The notes under the pieces are model-generated. The model searched no databases, was not told the origin of the DNA, and worked only from the letters and a program-made list of their open reading frames with translations. The translations under genes and the position numbers were made by a program. 11,897 nt of DNA from Anaerotignum sp. (GTDB lineage Bacteria > Bacillota > Clostridia > Lachnospirales > Anaerotignaceae): positions 1-11,897 of the forward strand of contig JAFRZQ010000058.1 of the NCBI GenBank assembly GCA_017442465.1, given 5' to 3'. Of this stretch, positions 1 through 6,517 are shown piece after piece. Positions within the stretch are counted from its first letter, which is position 1. Every line of letters starts with the position of its first letter.

Positions 1-1334
1 CCTATACCAGAGAGCGGGCGAAGGATGAACTGCCCCAGTCCGCCAGCGGCAGGACGATCATGACCACAGAGCCGAAATTCGTGCCCAATGAAGCGGTAGA
101 GATCACATTGGGGGGCAATACGGATGTGCGGGTGCGGATGATAGACTGTGTAGGCTATCTGGTGCCGGAGGCGGAGGGACACATGGACGGGGAACTGCCC
201 CGTATGGTACATACGCCCTGGTCGGAAAATGCCATGCCTTTTCGGGAGGCAGCGGAAATGGGGACGAAGAAAGTCATCACCGACCATTCCACAATTGGTA
301 TTGTTGTGACGACAGATGGCAGTGTAACGGAACTGCCCAGAGAAAACTATGTGGAAGCAGAGGAAAGAGTGGTTTCTGAGCTGCAGGAGATGGGTAAGCC
401 CTTTATTATCCTGCTGAATACGGCGATGCCTTATAGTGAAGCGACGCAGGCGCAGAAGGCGGAGCTGCAGGAAAAATATGGTGTGCCTGTGCTGGCGGTG
501 AATGCGGCCCAGCTGAAAGCTGAGGATATCAGAAAAATTCTGGAACAGGTGCTGTATCAGTTCCCCCTGAAGGAGCTGCGGTTCTTTTTTCCTGGATGGG
601 TGGAAACACTGGAACAGAGCCACTGGCTGAAGCAGGGGCTGACGGCGGCATTAAAGGAAGTGATGAGCAAAGCAGATAAACTGGCGGATGTGGATGGGGC
701 CATCGACAGCCTTGGAGAAACAGATTTTCTGAAAAAAGCCTATACGGACCATATCCTTCCTGGGGAAGGGGCGGCAGATATCGCACTGAATTTCGATGAC
801 GGATTATTTTATCAGATCCTCAGTGAAACGGTGGATATGCCCATCGAAAACGATTACGCGCTGATTCAGACCATTAAAATGCTTTCTGAAACAAAACGGG
901 AATATGATAAAATTGCTGCGGCACTGAATGATGTGCAAAGAAAGGGCTATGGCGTGGTGGCGCCTGTATTTGAAGAGATCACTTTGGAAAAACCGGAGGT
1001 ATTCAAACAGGGCAGCCGTTACGGCATCAAGCTGAAAGCAAAGGGGGAATCCATCCATCTGATTCGGGCCGATGTGGAAACGGAGGTTTCTCCCATCATC
1101 GGCAATGAGGAACAGTCCAGAGAATTTATCGATCACCTGATCTCCGATTATGAGGAAGAACCGGAAAAAATCTGGGATCTGAATATTTTTGGCCGTACCC
1201 TCAGTTCCATGGTCAGCGACGGTATGCAGAATAAAATCTACCGCATGCCGGAGGATGCCCAGATGAAGCTGCAGGAAACTCTGCAAAAGATCGTCAACGA
1301 GGGCAGCGGCGGGCTGATCTGTATTATTCTATAA
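1..1334 (+). CDS. spoIVA: Stage IV sporulation protein A, spore coat assembly ATPase (5' end outside window)
   Basis: SpoIVA is the morphogenetic ATPase that polymerises on the outer forespore membrane and forms the base layer of the spore coat, recruited in B. subtilis by SpoVM. The frame is open from base 3 and matches my memory of B. subtilis SpoIVA over its whole length: RAKDELPQSASGRTIMTTEP at the start, the Walker B-like DCVGY, HSTIG, EAEERV, GSRYGIKLKA, and the C-terminal NEGSGGLICIIL. Placing the ATG at 60 at residue 69 gives a full protein of 492 residues, the same as B. subtilis. About 49 N-terminal residues, including the Walker A P-loop, therefore lie before base 1. The ATG at 60 is an internal Met, not the true start. 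The sensor threonines (MTTEP) and Asp97 equivalent are present. The gene ends just before a shared terminator. It would be expected to be under sigma-E control, but its promoter is outside the window. Identification is very secure. Confidence 0.97.
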   Translation, partial: YTRERAKDELPQSASGRTIMTTEPKFVPNEAVEITLGGNTDVRVRMIDCVGYLVPEAEGHMDGELPRMVHTPWSENAMPFREAAEMGTKKVITDHSTIGIVVTTDGSVTELPRENYVEAEERVVSELQEMGKPFIILLNTAMPYSEATQAQKAELQEKYGVPVLAVNAAQLKAEDIRKILEQVLYQFPLKELRFFFPGWVETLEQSHWLKQGLTAALKEVMSKADKLADVDGAIDSLGETDFLKKAYTDHILPGEGAADIALNFDDGLFYQILSETVDMPIENDYALIQTIKMLSETKREYDKIAAALNDVQRKGYGVVAPVFEEITLEKPEVFKQGSRYGIKLKAKGESIHLIRADVETEVSPIIGNEEQSREFIDHLISDYEEEPEKIWDLNIFGRTLSSMVSDGMQNKIYRMPEDAQMKLQETLQKIVNEGSGGLICIIL

Positions 1335-1336
1335 TG

Positions 1337-1363
1337 AAAAAGCGTCCATCTGGACGCTTTTTT
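1337..1363. terminator. Bidirectional intrinsic terminator between convergent spoIVA and acylphosphatase genes
   Basis: AGCGTCC and GGACGCT pair across an ATCT loop. The stem is extended by an A-run on the left and a T-run on the right, so the element reads as a GC-rich hairpin followed by U's on both strands. It begins 3 bases after the spoIVA stop codon and ends 5 bases before the end of the opposite gene, as expected for a shared terminator of two convergent genes. Confidence 0.9.
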
Positions 1364-1368
1364 GCTGT

Positions 1369-1728
1369 TTATATAATTTTGAATCCTTCTTCATTCTGCT
1401 TGGGAGAACAGGGTTTGTTTTCCATGGTTTCGATTTTGATACGTTTCAGGTTTTTCATGAATTTCAGCAGGTATCGGATGCGGCTTTCATAGCCCTGGAT
1501 CTCTGCCTGTACGCCGCCGTCCTCCAGGTTTTTTACCCATCCCGTCAGTCCCAGTCGTGTTGCCATCTGCTCCAGTTCCAGACGAAAGCCTACATGCTGT
1601 ACGCGGCCATGGAATGTGACCCGGCGACGCATGAAATAATCATCTTCAAAATCTGGAAGTTTGGCTTTTTCCACCTGATGGATCACGTAGTCGTCTCTGA
1701 ATTTTTTGAATTTGTCGATGGGTTTCAT
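1369..1728 (-). CDS. Acylphosphatase-family protein with N-terminal extension
   Basis: Acylphosphatases are small cytosolic enzymes that hydrolyse acyl-phosphates such as carbamoyl phosphate or acetyl phosphate. The 119-residue protein carries the family signature: VTFHGRVQHVGFR (residues 37-49, with catalytic Arg49) and GWVKNLEDGGV (63-73, with catalytic Asn67). The usual fold is about 90 residues; here roughly 35 charged residues precede it and about 10 follow. I start at the ATG complementary to 1726-1728 because AGAGGTG, an excellent Shine-Dalgarno, sits 6 bases upstream. The frame stays open for 41 more codons upstream, but that stretch covers the promoter. One oddity is that the phosphate-binding loop normally reads GRVQGVGFR, and the second Gly is His here. 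The gene is convergent with spoIVA and divergent from the HlyD-like gene, so it is monocistronic. The family is secure; activity of this variant is not. Confidence 0.88.
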   Translation of the reverse strand: MKPIDKFKKFRDDYVIHQVEKAKLPDFEDDYFMRRRVTFHGRVQHVGFRLELEQMATRLGLTGWVKNLEDGGVQAEIQGYESRIRYLLKFMKNLKRIKIETMENKPCSPKQNEEGFKII

Positions 1729-1761
1729 GGAGATCACCTCTGAATTATTTTGTCTTTTGTA

Positions 1762-1776
1762 CTGTATATTATACAG
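1762..1776. repeat. Perfect 15-bp palindrome overlapping the minus-strand -10 box (candidate operator)
   Basis: CTGTATA and TATACAG are perfect inverted copies around a single central T. The whole -10 hexamer of the acylphosphatase promoter lies within it and the likely start site touches its edge, so a dimeric repressor bound here would block that promoter. Part of the symmetry is inherent in any AT-rich -10 region, so this may be coincidence. No regulator gene is adjacent. Confidence 0.45.
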
Positions 1777-1796
1777 AAACTGGAGGGTTTTGTCAT
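1768..1796 (-). promoter_or_regulatory. Predicted sigma-A-type promoter of the acylphosphatase gene
   Basis: On the minus strand, ATGACA (bases 1796-1791) is followed after exactly 17 bases by a perfect TATAAT (1773-1768). Transcription would begin near 1761, leaving about 30 untranslated bases before the ATG. This is read from consensus match and spacing only. Confidence 0.75.
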
Positions 1797-1804
1797 CCTT
1801 TCGG

Positions 1805-1833
1805 TTTACCTTTTTGTTTTTTTGATGTATAAT
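1805..1833 (+). promoter_or_regulatory. Predicted sigma-A-type promoter of the HlyD-yggS-sepF-yggT-ylmH-divIVA cluster
   Basis: TTTACC (1805-1810) and a perfect TATAAT (1828-1833) are separated by 17 T-rich bases. The start would lie near 1840, about 50 bases ahead of the ATG at 1889. The -35 box is 8 bases from the -35 box of the opposing promoter. No other strong promoter was seen before the following co-directional genes. Confidence 0.75.
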
Positions 1834-1888
1834 AATATGATAAAATTGCAAGTAGTATGTTCAATTTGAAACGAACAGGAGGATCACC

Positions 1889-3532
1889 ATGAAAAAAGGT
1901 TCCTCAGGGAATAGAAAAAGACCTCCCCAGAAACAGACACCGGCCAGCCGTTATCCTACCAGGGATAATGTTTACAGTCTGCAGCAGGAACGTCAGAAAA
2001 GACAGGGGAGTCAGCGGGGAAAACAGCAGAGATATCAGGAAACATATCGGCCTACTGAAGAACAGCCCGTACCGAAAAAAAAGAATAAGAAAAGAAAAAA
2101 TGGCAATATGATCATGCCGCTGATCATTTTTGCGGTGATTGCGGTTTATCTGCTGGGACAGATCTTTACCCTGGCATCCAAACATTCGGATATTGATGTG
2201 GAAACAGTGGCTTATGGTACGATCGATACACCGGAGATCTATACCGGCCTGATCCTGCGGAAGGAATATGTGGTAAACAGCACCCGTGAGGGCCAACCCT
2301 TTTATCAGTATTCGCAGGGGGATTATATACCAAAGGGTGCAGCGGTATGCGTGGTGAAGGATACGAATACGACAGACCGTCTGGAAACAAAGCTGGATCA
2401 GATCGATAAGGATATTCTGAAAAGTCAGAAAACCAGAACAGATCTTTCTGCATTTTCTGAGGATATTGCAAGGCTGGAAGATAATATGACCCGTACGGTG
2501 GATACCTATGCAGGCCGTTCCATGAAGGCGGATGTTTCTTATATGTATACCATGAAGAGCCAGATGGAGTCCTTTATGAACCAGAGAAATGAGATCTGGC
2601 TGACAGAAAATGTGGAAAGCCTCTCTCAGCTGACAGAGGAAAAGAACATCTATGAACAGCAGCTGGCCCAGAGCCAGAGCGCACTGACAGCCAGTGCAGC
2701 AGGGGTGCTTTGTCTGAGCTATGATGGACTGGAGGAACAGTACAATCCGGATATGGCATCTGAAGTGACAAAAAAAGAGATCGGCAGTGCGAAAACAGAG
2801 TATATTTCCAAGGCGAAAGGCGTTAAGGAAGGGGATCCTCTGTTTAAGATCGTAGAAAGCAACAAGTGGTACATTGTGGCATACCTGCCAAACACAGAGA
2901 CTGCTGCATGGAAAACCTCCGCCAATAAACAGCTGAATATGCTGACGGAGGACGAAACATTGTCGATCACCACAAAGATCGAAAGTATGGAAGTGGGAGA
3001 AAAAGAAACCAAGGTCGTTTTTTCCAGCTATGAGCACATGGAAGCATTTATGGAAAGCAGAACGGTTTCCTTCAGTCTGGAAGGTGCTGTGGCAGAAGGA
3101 TTGAAGATTCCCAATGATGCTATTGTGGAAAAATCTCTGATCCGTATCCCTGAAGCATGCCTGACGGAAAGCATGGGCAATGAAGGGGTCCTCTTGGTGA
3201 GCGGAGAAAAGACGCAGTTTATGGATCTTTCTATTGTGACCAGAGATGAAGATGCTGTTTATATTGAACAGAATCAGAGCCCTGTAAAAATCGGTGATAC
3301 GATCCTGCAGGGGATCGGCGAAAATGCGTCTTCCTATACGGTTTCTGAACTGACACCCCACGCAGGGGTTTATGTTGCGAACAGTTCTGTTGCAAACTTT
3401 GTCGTGATCGAAATTCTGGAACAGAACCATGAATATGCCATTGTGAAGAAGGGGAACATCGCGGGCCTGCAGCCCTTTGATACGATCGTCTCCGATGCGA
3501 AAAATATCACAGAAGGGCAGAATATCTATTAA
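1889..3532 (+). CDS. HlyD-like membrane-anchored adaptor protein of the ylm/sepF cluster
   Basis: This 547-residue protein has a long basic, Gln-rich cytoplasmic N-terminus (residues 1-72, ending in a KKKNKKRK cluster) and one membrane segment (about 74-96, rich in I, L, V, A). The rest is a large extracytoplasmic part. That part resembles HlyD-type membrane fusion proteins: a first half-lipoyl/barrel-sandwich stretch (about 112-158, with GDYIPKGAAVCVV), a helical coiled-coil section (about 160-265), a second half-lipoyl stretch beginning near AAGVLCLSYDGLE, and beta-rich domains to the end. Start choice is clear: AGGAGG at 1877-1882, 6 bases before ATG. HlyD proteins normally work with an ABC transporter, and none is encoded beside it. 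It sits 19 bases upstream of yggS and heads a division cluster, so a role in the envelope or division is possible but unproven. Fold assignment is fairly good; function is unknown. Confidence 0.8.
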   Translation: MKKGSSGNRKRPPQKQTPASRYPTRDNVYSLQQERQKRQGSQRGKQQRYQETYRPTEEQPVPKKKNKKRKNGNMIMPLIIFAVIAVYLLGQIFTLASKHSDIDVETVAYGTIDTPEIYTGLILRKEYVVNSTREGQPFYQYSQGDYIPKGAAVCVVKDTNTTDRLETKLDQIDKDILKSQKTRTDLSAFSEDIARLEDNMTRTVDTYAGRSMKADVSYMYTMKSQMESFMNQRNEIWLTENVESLSQLTEEKNIYEQQLAQSQSALTASAAGVLCLSYDGLEEQYNPDMASEVTKKEIGSAKTEYISKAKGVKEGDPLFKIVESNKWYIVAYLPNTETAAWKTSANKQLNMLTEDETLSITTKIESMEVGEKETKVVFSSYEHMEAFMESRTVSFSLEGAVAEGLKIPNDAIVEKSLIRIPEACLTESMGNEGVLLVSGEKTQFMDLSIVTRDEDAVYIEQNQSPVKIGDTILQGIGENASSYTVSELTPHAGVYVANSSVANFVVIEILEQNHEYAIVKKGNIAGLQPFDTIVSDAKNITEGQNIY

Positions 3533-3551
3533 TAACAGTGAGGTAATAAAA

Positions 3552-4271
3552 ATGAGTGTAGCTGAAAATATCAGAGAAGTGGAAGCAAAGATCGCAGCAG
3601 CAGCGGCGAAAAGCGGCAGAAAGGCAGAAGACATTCTGCTTTTGGCTGTCAGCAAGACAAAGCCCGTGGAACTGATCGGGGAAGCGGTACAGGCGGGGTG
3701 TGTATCCCTGGGTGAAAACAAGGTGCAGGAGATCATGGAAAAATATGAACCCATGATGGAATATGCCCCCGAAGGCGACCGTATCCACTGGCACCTGATC
3801 GGTCATCTGCAGACAAATAAGGTGAAATATATCATTGATAAGGTAGACATGATCCATTCCGTAGAGAGTATGAAACTGGCAGAAGAGATCGAAAAGCGTG
3901 CTGCCCAGAAGGATGTTGTGATGGATATCCTGATCGAAGTGAACATGGGTGGAGAAGAAAGCAAATTCGGCGTTGCTCCTGAAGAAACAGAAACATTGCT
4001 GAGAGAAATCTCCAAAATGGAACACATTCGTGTAAGAGGTCTCATGACAGTGGCACCTTTTGTGGAAGATCAGGAAGAAAACCGCGAAGTTTTCCGCCAA
4101 ATGAGAGAATTACTGGTTGACATGAACAGTAAAAAAATTGATAATATAAAGATGGATACCTTGTCTATGGGTATGACCGGTGACTATGAAGTGGCCATTG
4201 AAGAAGGGGCTACCATCGTGCGTGTCGGGACAGGTATTTTCGGTGAAAGATATTATCCAAATAAAGGATGA
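3552..4271 (+). CDS. yggS: YggS/PROSC family pyridoxal phosphate homeostasis protein
   Basis: YggS binds pyridoxal 5'-phosphate without known enzymatic activity and keeps free PLP and amino-acid/keto-acid pools in balance. It is an alanine racemase N-terminal-type TIM barrel in the cytosol. The 239-residue sequence shows the PLP lysine in LLAVSKTKP (Lys35), then GENKVQE (residues 55-61), HLIGHLQTNK (81-90), the VRGLMTVAP strand, and the phosphate-binding SMGMTGDYEVAIEEGATIVR with VGTGIFGER near the end. I start at the ATG at 3552, with GTGAGG at 3538-3543 8 bases upstream. The frame is open further upstream, but that stretch overlaps the preceding gene. It corresponds to ylmE in B. subtilis, just before sepF. 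Identification is very secure. Confidence 0.97.
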   Translation: MSVAENIREVEAKIAAAAAKSGRKAEDILLLAVSKTKPVELIGEAVQAGCVSLGENKVQEIMEKYEPMMEYAPEGDRIHWHLIGHLQTNKVKYIIDKVDMIHSVESMKLAEEIEKRAAQKDVVMDILIEVNMGGEESKFGVAPEETETLLREISKMEHIRVRGLMTVAPFVEDQEENREVFRQMRELLVDMNSKKIDNIKMDTLSMGMTGDYEVAIEEGATIVRVGTGIFGERYYPNKG

Positions 4272-4301
4272 GCAATAGAGAGGACTTAGGAGGAACTGAC
4301 T

Positions 4302-4820
4302 GTGGCTAAAATTTTTGACAAAATGAAAGATCTGATGTTCGGCGAATACGAAGATGATGACGATTACTATGAAGATGATTATGCTCCTGCACCTGTAAGA
4401 GAAACATCTTCCTACGGGCTGAGAGATACAGGCCGTGATATGGATTATACACCTGCTCCCCGTAAATCTTCTGCAAAGAGCAGCAATAATCCTCAGATCT
4501 ACAGCGTAAATACAAACGTTACTATGCAGGTAGTGATCATCAAACCCGAAGTATACGAAGATGCCCAGGAAATCTGTGATCAGATCAAAACAAAACGCCC
4601 TGTAGTGGTAAATCTGGAAAAAGTGGAATATCCCGTGGCACAGCGTATCATGGACTTCCTGAGCGGTACATGCTATGCTCTGGAAGGTTCTATCCAGCGT
4701 GTGGCAAACAACATTTTCATTATTGCTCCCGAAAACGTGGATATTTCCGGTGATTTCAAAGAAGAATTAAAAACAAAAGGCGTTCTGCTGCCCTGGATGA
4801 ATGGCAGTAACGCCAGATAA
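4302..4820 (+). CDS. sepF: Cell division protein SepF
   Basis: SepF tethers FtsZ filaments to the membrane and bundles them at the septum. The 172-residue protein has the expected three parts: an amphipathic N-terminal anchor (MAKIFDKMKDLMFG), an acidic and then flexible linker (about 16-68, with a DDDDYYEDD run), and the SepF/DUF552 domain (about 72-162) with TMQVVIIKPEVYEDAQEI, RPVVVNLEK, the conserved MDFLSGTCYALEG and NIFIIAPENVDISG. The start is GTG, preceded 8 bases upstream by a perfect AGGAGG (4288-4293). It follows yggS by 30 bases and precedes yggT by 13, as in B. subtilis ylmE-sepF-ylmG. Identification is very secure. Confidence 0.97.
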   Translation: MAKIFDKMKDLMFGEYEDDDDYYEDDYAPAPVRETSSYGLRDTGRDMDYTPAPRKSSAKSSNNPQIYSVNTNVTMQVVIIKPEVYEDAQEICDQIKTKRPVVVNLEKVEYPVAQRIMDFLSGTCYALEGSIQRVANNIFIIAPENVDISGDFKEELKTKGVLLPWMNGSNAR

Positions 4821-4833
4821 GGTGGTCTTGTAA

Positions 4834-5115
4834 ATGGAAGCATTGCTGGTACAGGCAATTGGTCTGTTTTTCTATTTTCTGGAGATCCTGATCTTTGTGC
4901 GTATCCTGCTCTCCTGGTTTGTGAGAGGCTATAACAGTGCCATTGGCCGTTTTCTGTATAACATGACAGAGCCTATTCTGGGACCTGTCAGAGAGATGGT
5001 AAACAAGTCTCCTCTGGGCGGCGGCTACGGACTGGATTTTTCTCCTATCTTTGCACTGATCCTGATGAGACTGGTACAGACACTGCTGATCGCGGCTGTA
5101 CAGATGATCTTCTGA
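4834..5115 (+). CDS. YggT/YlmG family small membrane protein
   Basis: This 93-residue integral membrane protein has two hydrophobic segments (about 5-30 and 70-92). They flank a conserved loop with RILLSWFVRG, then FLYNMTEPILGPVREMV and the DFSPIFALILMRL motif. These are signatures of the YggT (YlmG) family, linked by gene neighbourhood to division and envelope function but without a settled biochemical role. GGTGGT 7 bases upstream of ATG serves as the ribosome binding site. The position between sepF and ylmH is the usual one. Confidence 0.93.
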   Translation: MEALLVQAIGLFFYFLEILIFVRILLSWFVRGYNSAIGRFLYNMTEPILGPVREMVNKSPLGGGYGLDFSPIFALILMRLVQTLLIAAVQMIF

Positions 5116-5119
5116 TCCG

Positions 5120-5902
5120 ATGGACAGGCAGGCTTTATTGAAAAGTGTGCCGGAAGGAGAAGAACGGCTGCTCTTTGCAAAGGCGCTGGATCAGGCTGTT
5201 TTTGCCATGAAGCGCAGGAAGCCGGCCTATACGGATTTCATGGATCGGGCGAAGTGTGCCCGTTTTCAGGAACGGATGCAGGGGCTTGGTCTGGAGATCA
5301 CTCTTTTTGGCGGCACGGAAGATTGTGAAAGACAGATAATGGGCTTTTCTGTTGAAGAGATTTCTGCAGAAGAATTTCCCATTAGAATGATAAAAATACG
5401 AAGAAAAAGCAAAAAATTCGGACAGGCAGACCTGAGCCACAGAGATTATCTGGGTTCTATCCTTGGGCTGGGGATCGACCGCGGAAAAGTGGGCGATATC
5501 CTGGTGGCGGAGGATTCTGCGGTCTGTTTTGTGGCGGAGGAAATTGCACCCTACATAACGGCTGTGCTGGAACAGGTTTCCAGAACGGCGGTGATCGCAG
5601 AGGAAGCAGAGGGTGCAGATGCTGTTCCTGTGCGGCAGACGGAGAGAAGACGGTTGACGGTAGCCTCTCTCAGACTGGATGCTGTGGCAGGGGAAGCTTT
5701 TCATCTTGCCCGCGGCAAGGTGCAGGCACTGATCGGTGCGGAAAAGGCACAGGTCAACTGGAATGTTGTGACCAATACATCCCATCAGTTAAAGGAAGGG
5801 GATATGGTTTCCCTGCGGGGATTCGGACGTTTCCGCATCAAAGAGATCGGCGGAAAAACCAAAAAAGACAGAACTGGACTGGAAATTGAAAAATATATCT
5901 GA
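5120..5902 (+). CDS. ylmH: YlmH-family S4-domain RNA-binding protein
   Basis: The 260-residue protein matches YlmH. An N-terminal domain of about 75 residues is followed by a middle domain with KFGQADLSHRDYLGSILGLG (residues 99-118), IDRGKVGDILV and FVAEEIAPYI, then a C-terminal S4 RNA-binding domain (about 179-245) with RLDAVAGEAFHLARGKVQAL, VNWNVVTNTS and LKEGDMVSLRGFGRFRI. YlmH binds RNA and, in recent B. subtilis work, has been linked to rescue of stalled 50S subunits, a role shared with RqcP-type S4 proteins. I apply that only by homology. The ATG lies 4 bases after the yggT stop codon and no good Shine-Dalgarno is visible, so translation probably depends on reinitiation. The gene runs up to the divIVA ribosome binding site. 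Confidence 0.93.
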   Translation: MDRQALLKSVPEGEERLLFAKALDQAVFAMKRRKPAYTDFMDRAKCARFQERMQGLGLEITLFGGTEDCERQIMGFSVEEISAEEFPIRMIKIRRKSKKFGQADLSHRDYLGSILGLGIDRGKVGDILVAEDSAVCFVAEEIAPYITAVLEQVSRTAVIAEEAEGADAVPVRQTERRRLTVASLRLDAVAGEAFHLARGKVQALIGAEKAQVNWNVVTNTSHQLKEGDMVSLRGFGRFRIKEIGGKTKKDRTGLEIEKYI

Positions 5903-5905
5903 AAA

Positions 5906-5921
5906 AGGAGGGTTTTTCGTG
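5906..5921 (+). promoter_or_regulatory. Ribosome binding site and GTG start that fix the divIVA N-terminus
   Basis: AGGAGG at 5906-5911, just after the ylmH stop, lies 7 bases from GTG at 5919. It gives a protein starting MITPNDI, as DivIVA should. The upstream in-frame TTG at 5886 would add 11 unrelated residues inside ylmH and has no such site. Confidence 0.9.
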
Positions 5922-6398
5922 ATTACACCTAATGACATCGCAACCAAGGACTTTAAGAAGGTAGCTGTGGGCTATTCTCCGGAAGAAGTAGATACATTTC
6001 TGGATGATATCTACGAAGATTATGAGAAACTGTACAGAGAAAGCCTGAAGGAAAAAACAAAAGTGGAAACTGTGGCTGAAGATGCAGATCGTTTCAAGAA
6101 TCTCGAAAAATCCATCGAGCGCACACTGAGCTTTGCGGAATCTGCAGCGGCGGAAACAAAAGCGGCAGCAGAAGCAGAGGCAGAGGCAGTGATCAAAGAA
6201 GCGAAGGCACAGGCTCACGAGATCCTTTCTGCAGCGAGAACAAAAGCGTATCAGCTGGAACAGGATATCATGGCACTGGAAAATCGCTATGAACTGATGA
6301 AAACAAGGGTAAAACTGCTGTTGTATGCAGAAATCGAACTGCTGGATAAAAACGAGATCCTGGCAGAAAAAGAAGCGCAGGCAGAAGAAACAAAATAA
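5919..6398 (+). CDS. divIVA: DivIVA-family polar/septal coiled-coil protein
   Basis: DivIVA binds negatively curved membrane at septa and poles and recruits division, chromosome-anchoring or wall-growth factors. The 159-residue protein (B. subtilis has 164) starts with the lipid-binding domain signature TPNDIATKDFKKVAVGYSPE (3-22) and EEVDTFLDDIYEDYEKL. The rest is coiled coil, including an Ala/Glu-rich stretch (about 78-100). At the membrane-inserting tip, the B. subtilis residues Phe17 and Arg18 of SFRGYD correspond to Ala and Val here (VAVGYS). The gene closes the division cluster and is followed by a hairpin. In B. subtilis ileS follows; it is not here. Identification is secure from order and N-terminal motif. 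Confidence 0.95.
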   Translation: MITPNDIATKDFKKVAVGYSPEEVDTFLDDIYEDYEKLYRESLKEKTKVETVAEDADRFKNLEKSIERTLSFAESAAAETKAAAEAEAEAVIKEAKAQAHEILSAARTKAYQLEQDIMALENRYELMKTRVKLLLYAEIELLDKNEILAEKEAQAEETK

Positions 6399-6407
6399 GA
6401 ACAGACA

Positions 6408-6450
6408 AGCTGCGGCAGAAAAAGGCATTTTTCCAGCCGCGGCTCGTTTT
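6408..6450 (+). terminator. Probable intrinsic terminator after divIVA
   Basis: AGCTGCGGC (6408-6416) pairs with GCCGCGGCT (6436-6444) through nine pairs including one G-T. Inside, GAAAAA (6418-6423) pairs with TTTTTC (6428-6433) around a GGCA loop. A short TTTT run follows at 6447-6450. The stem is strong but the T-run is short, so termination may be partial. No convincing promoter was seen between this hairpin and lspA, so readthrough may supply the downstream genes. Confidence 0.6.
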
Positions 6451-6492
6451 GCGTTAAGGGAAAAGTGTTTTTTCTCTGAAAAATAGAAAGGT

Positions 6493-6511
6493 AGGGGCAT
6501 TTTTTGCCCTT
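6493..6511 (+). other. Hairpin directly before the lspA ribosome binding site
   Basis: AGGGGCA pairs with TGCCCTT (7 pairs, one G-T) around a TTTTT loop. The T-run is in the loop rather than after the stem, so this is not a standard terminator. It ends one base before the AAAGG sequence that precedes lspA and could affect ribosome access or protect a processed 5' end. Functional meaning is inference. Confidence 0.35.
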
Positions 6512-6517
6512 GAAAGG

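Noticed and set aside
1762..1776. LexA/SOS box, because CTGT and ACAG flank an AT-rich core
   Set aside because: The E. coli box is 16 bp and this is 15 bp. Bacillota LexA recognises a different GAAC/GTTC-type site, and no DNA damage gene is adjacent.
1904..3754. A 616-codon open frame on the minus strand antisense to the HlyD-like gene and the start of yggS
   Set aside because: Its product is rich in His, Phe, Cys and Ile with no recognisable motif or Shine-Dalgarno, and it mirrors two convincing genes. It is a shadow of their codon bias.
5886..5918. TTG at 5886 as the divIVA start
   Set aside because: It adds 11 residues unrelated to DivIVA, overlaps ylmH and lacks a ribosome binding site; GTG at 5919 has AGGAGG at ideal spacing and yields the family N-terminus.
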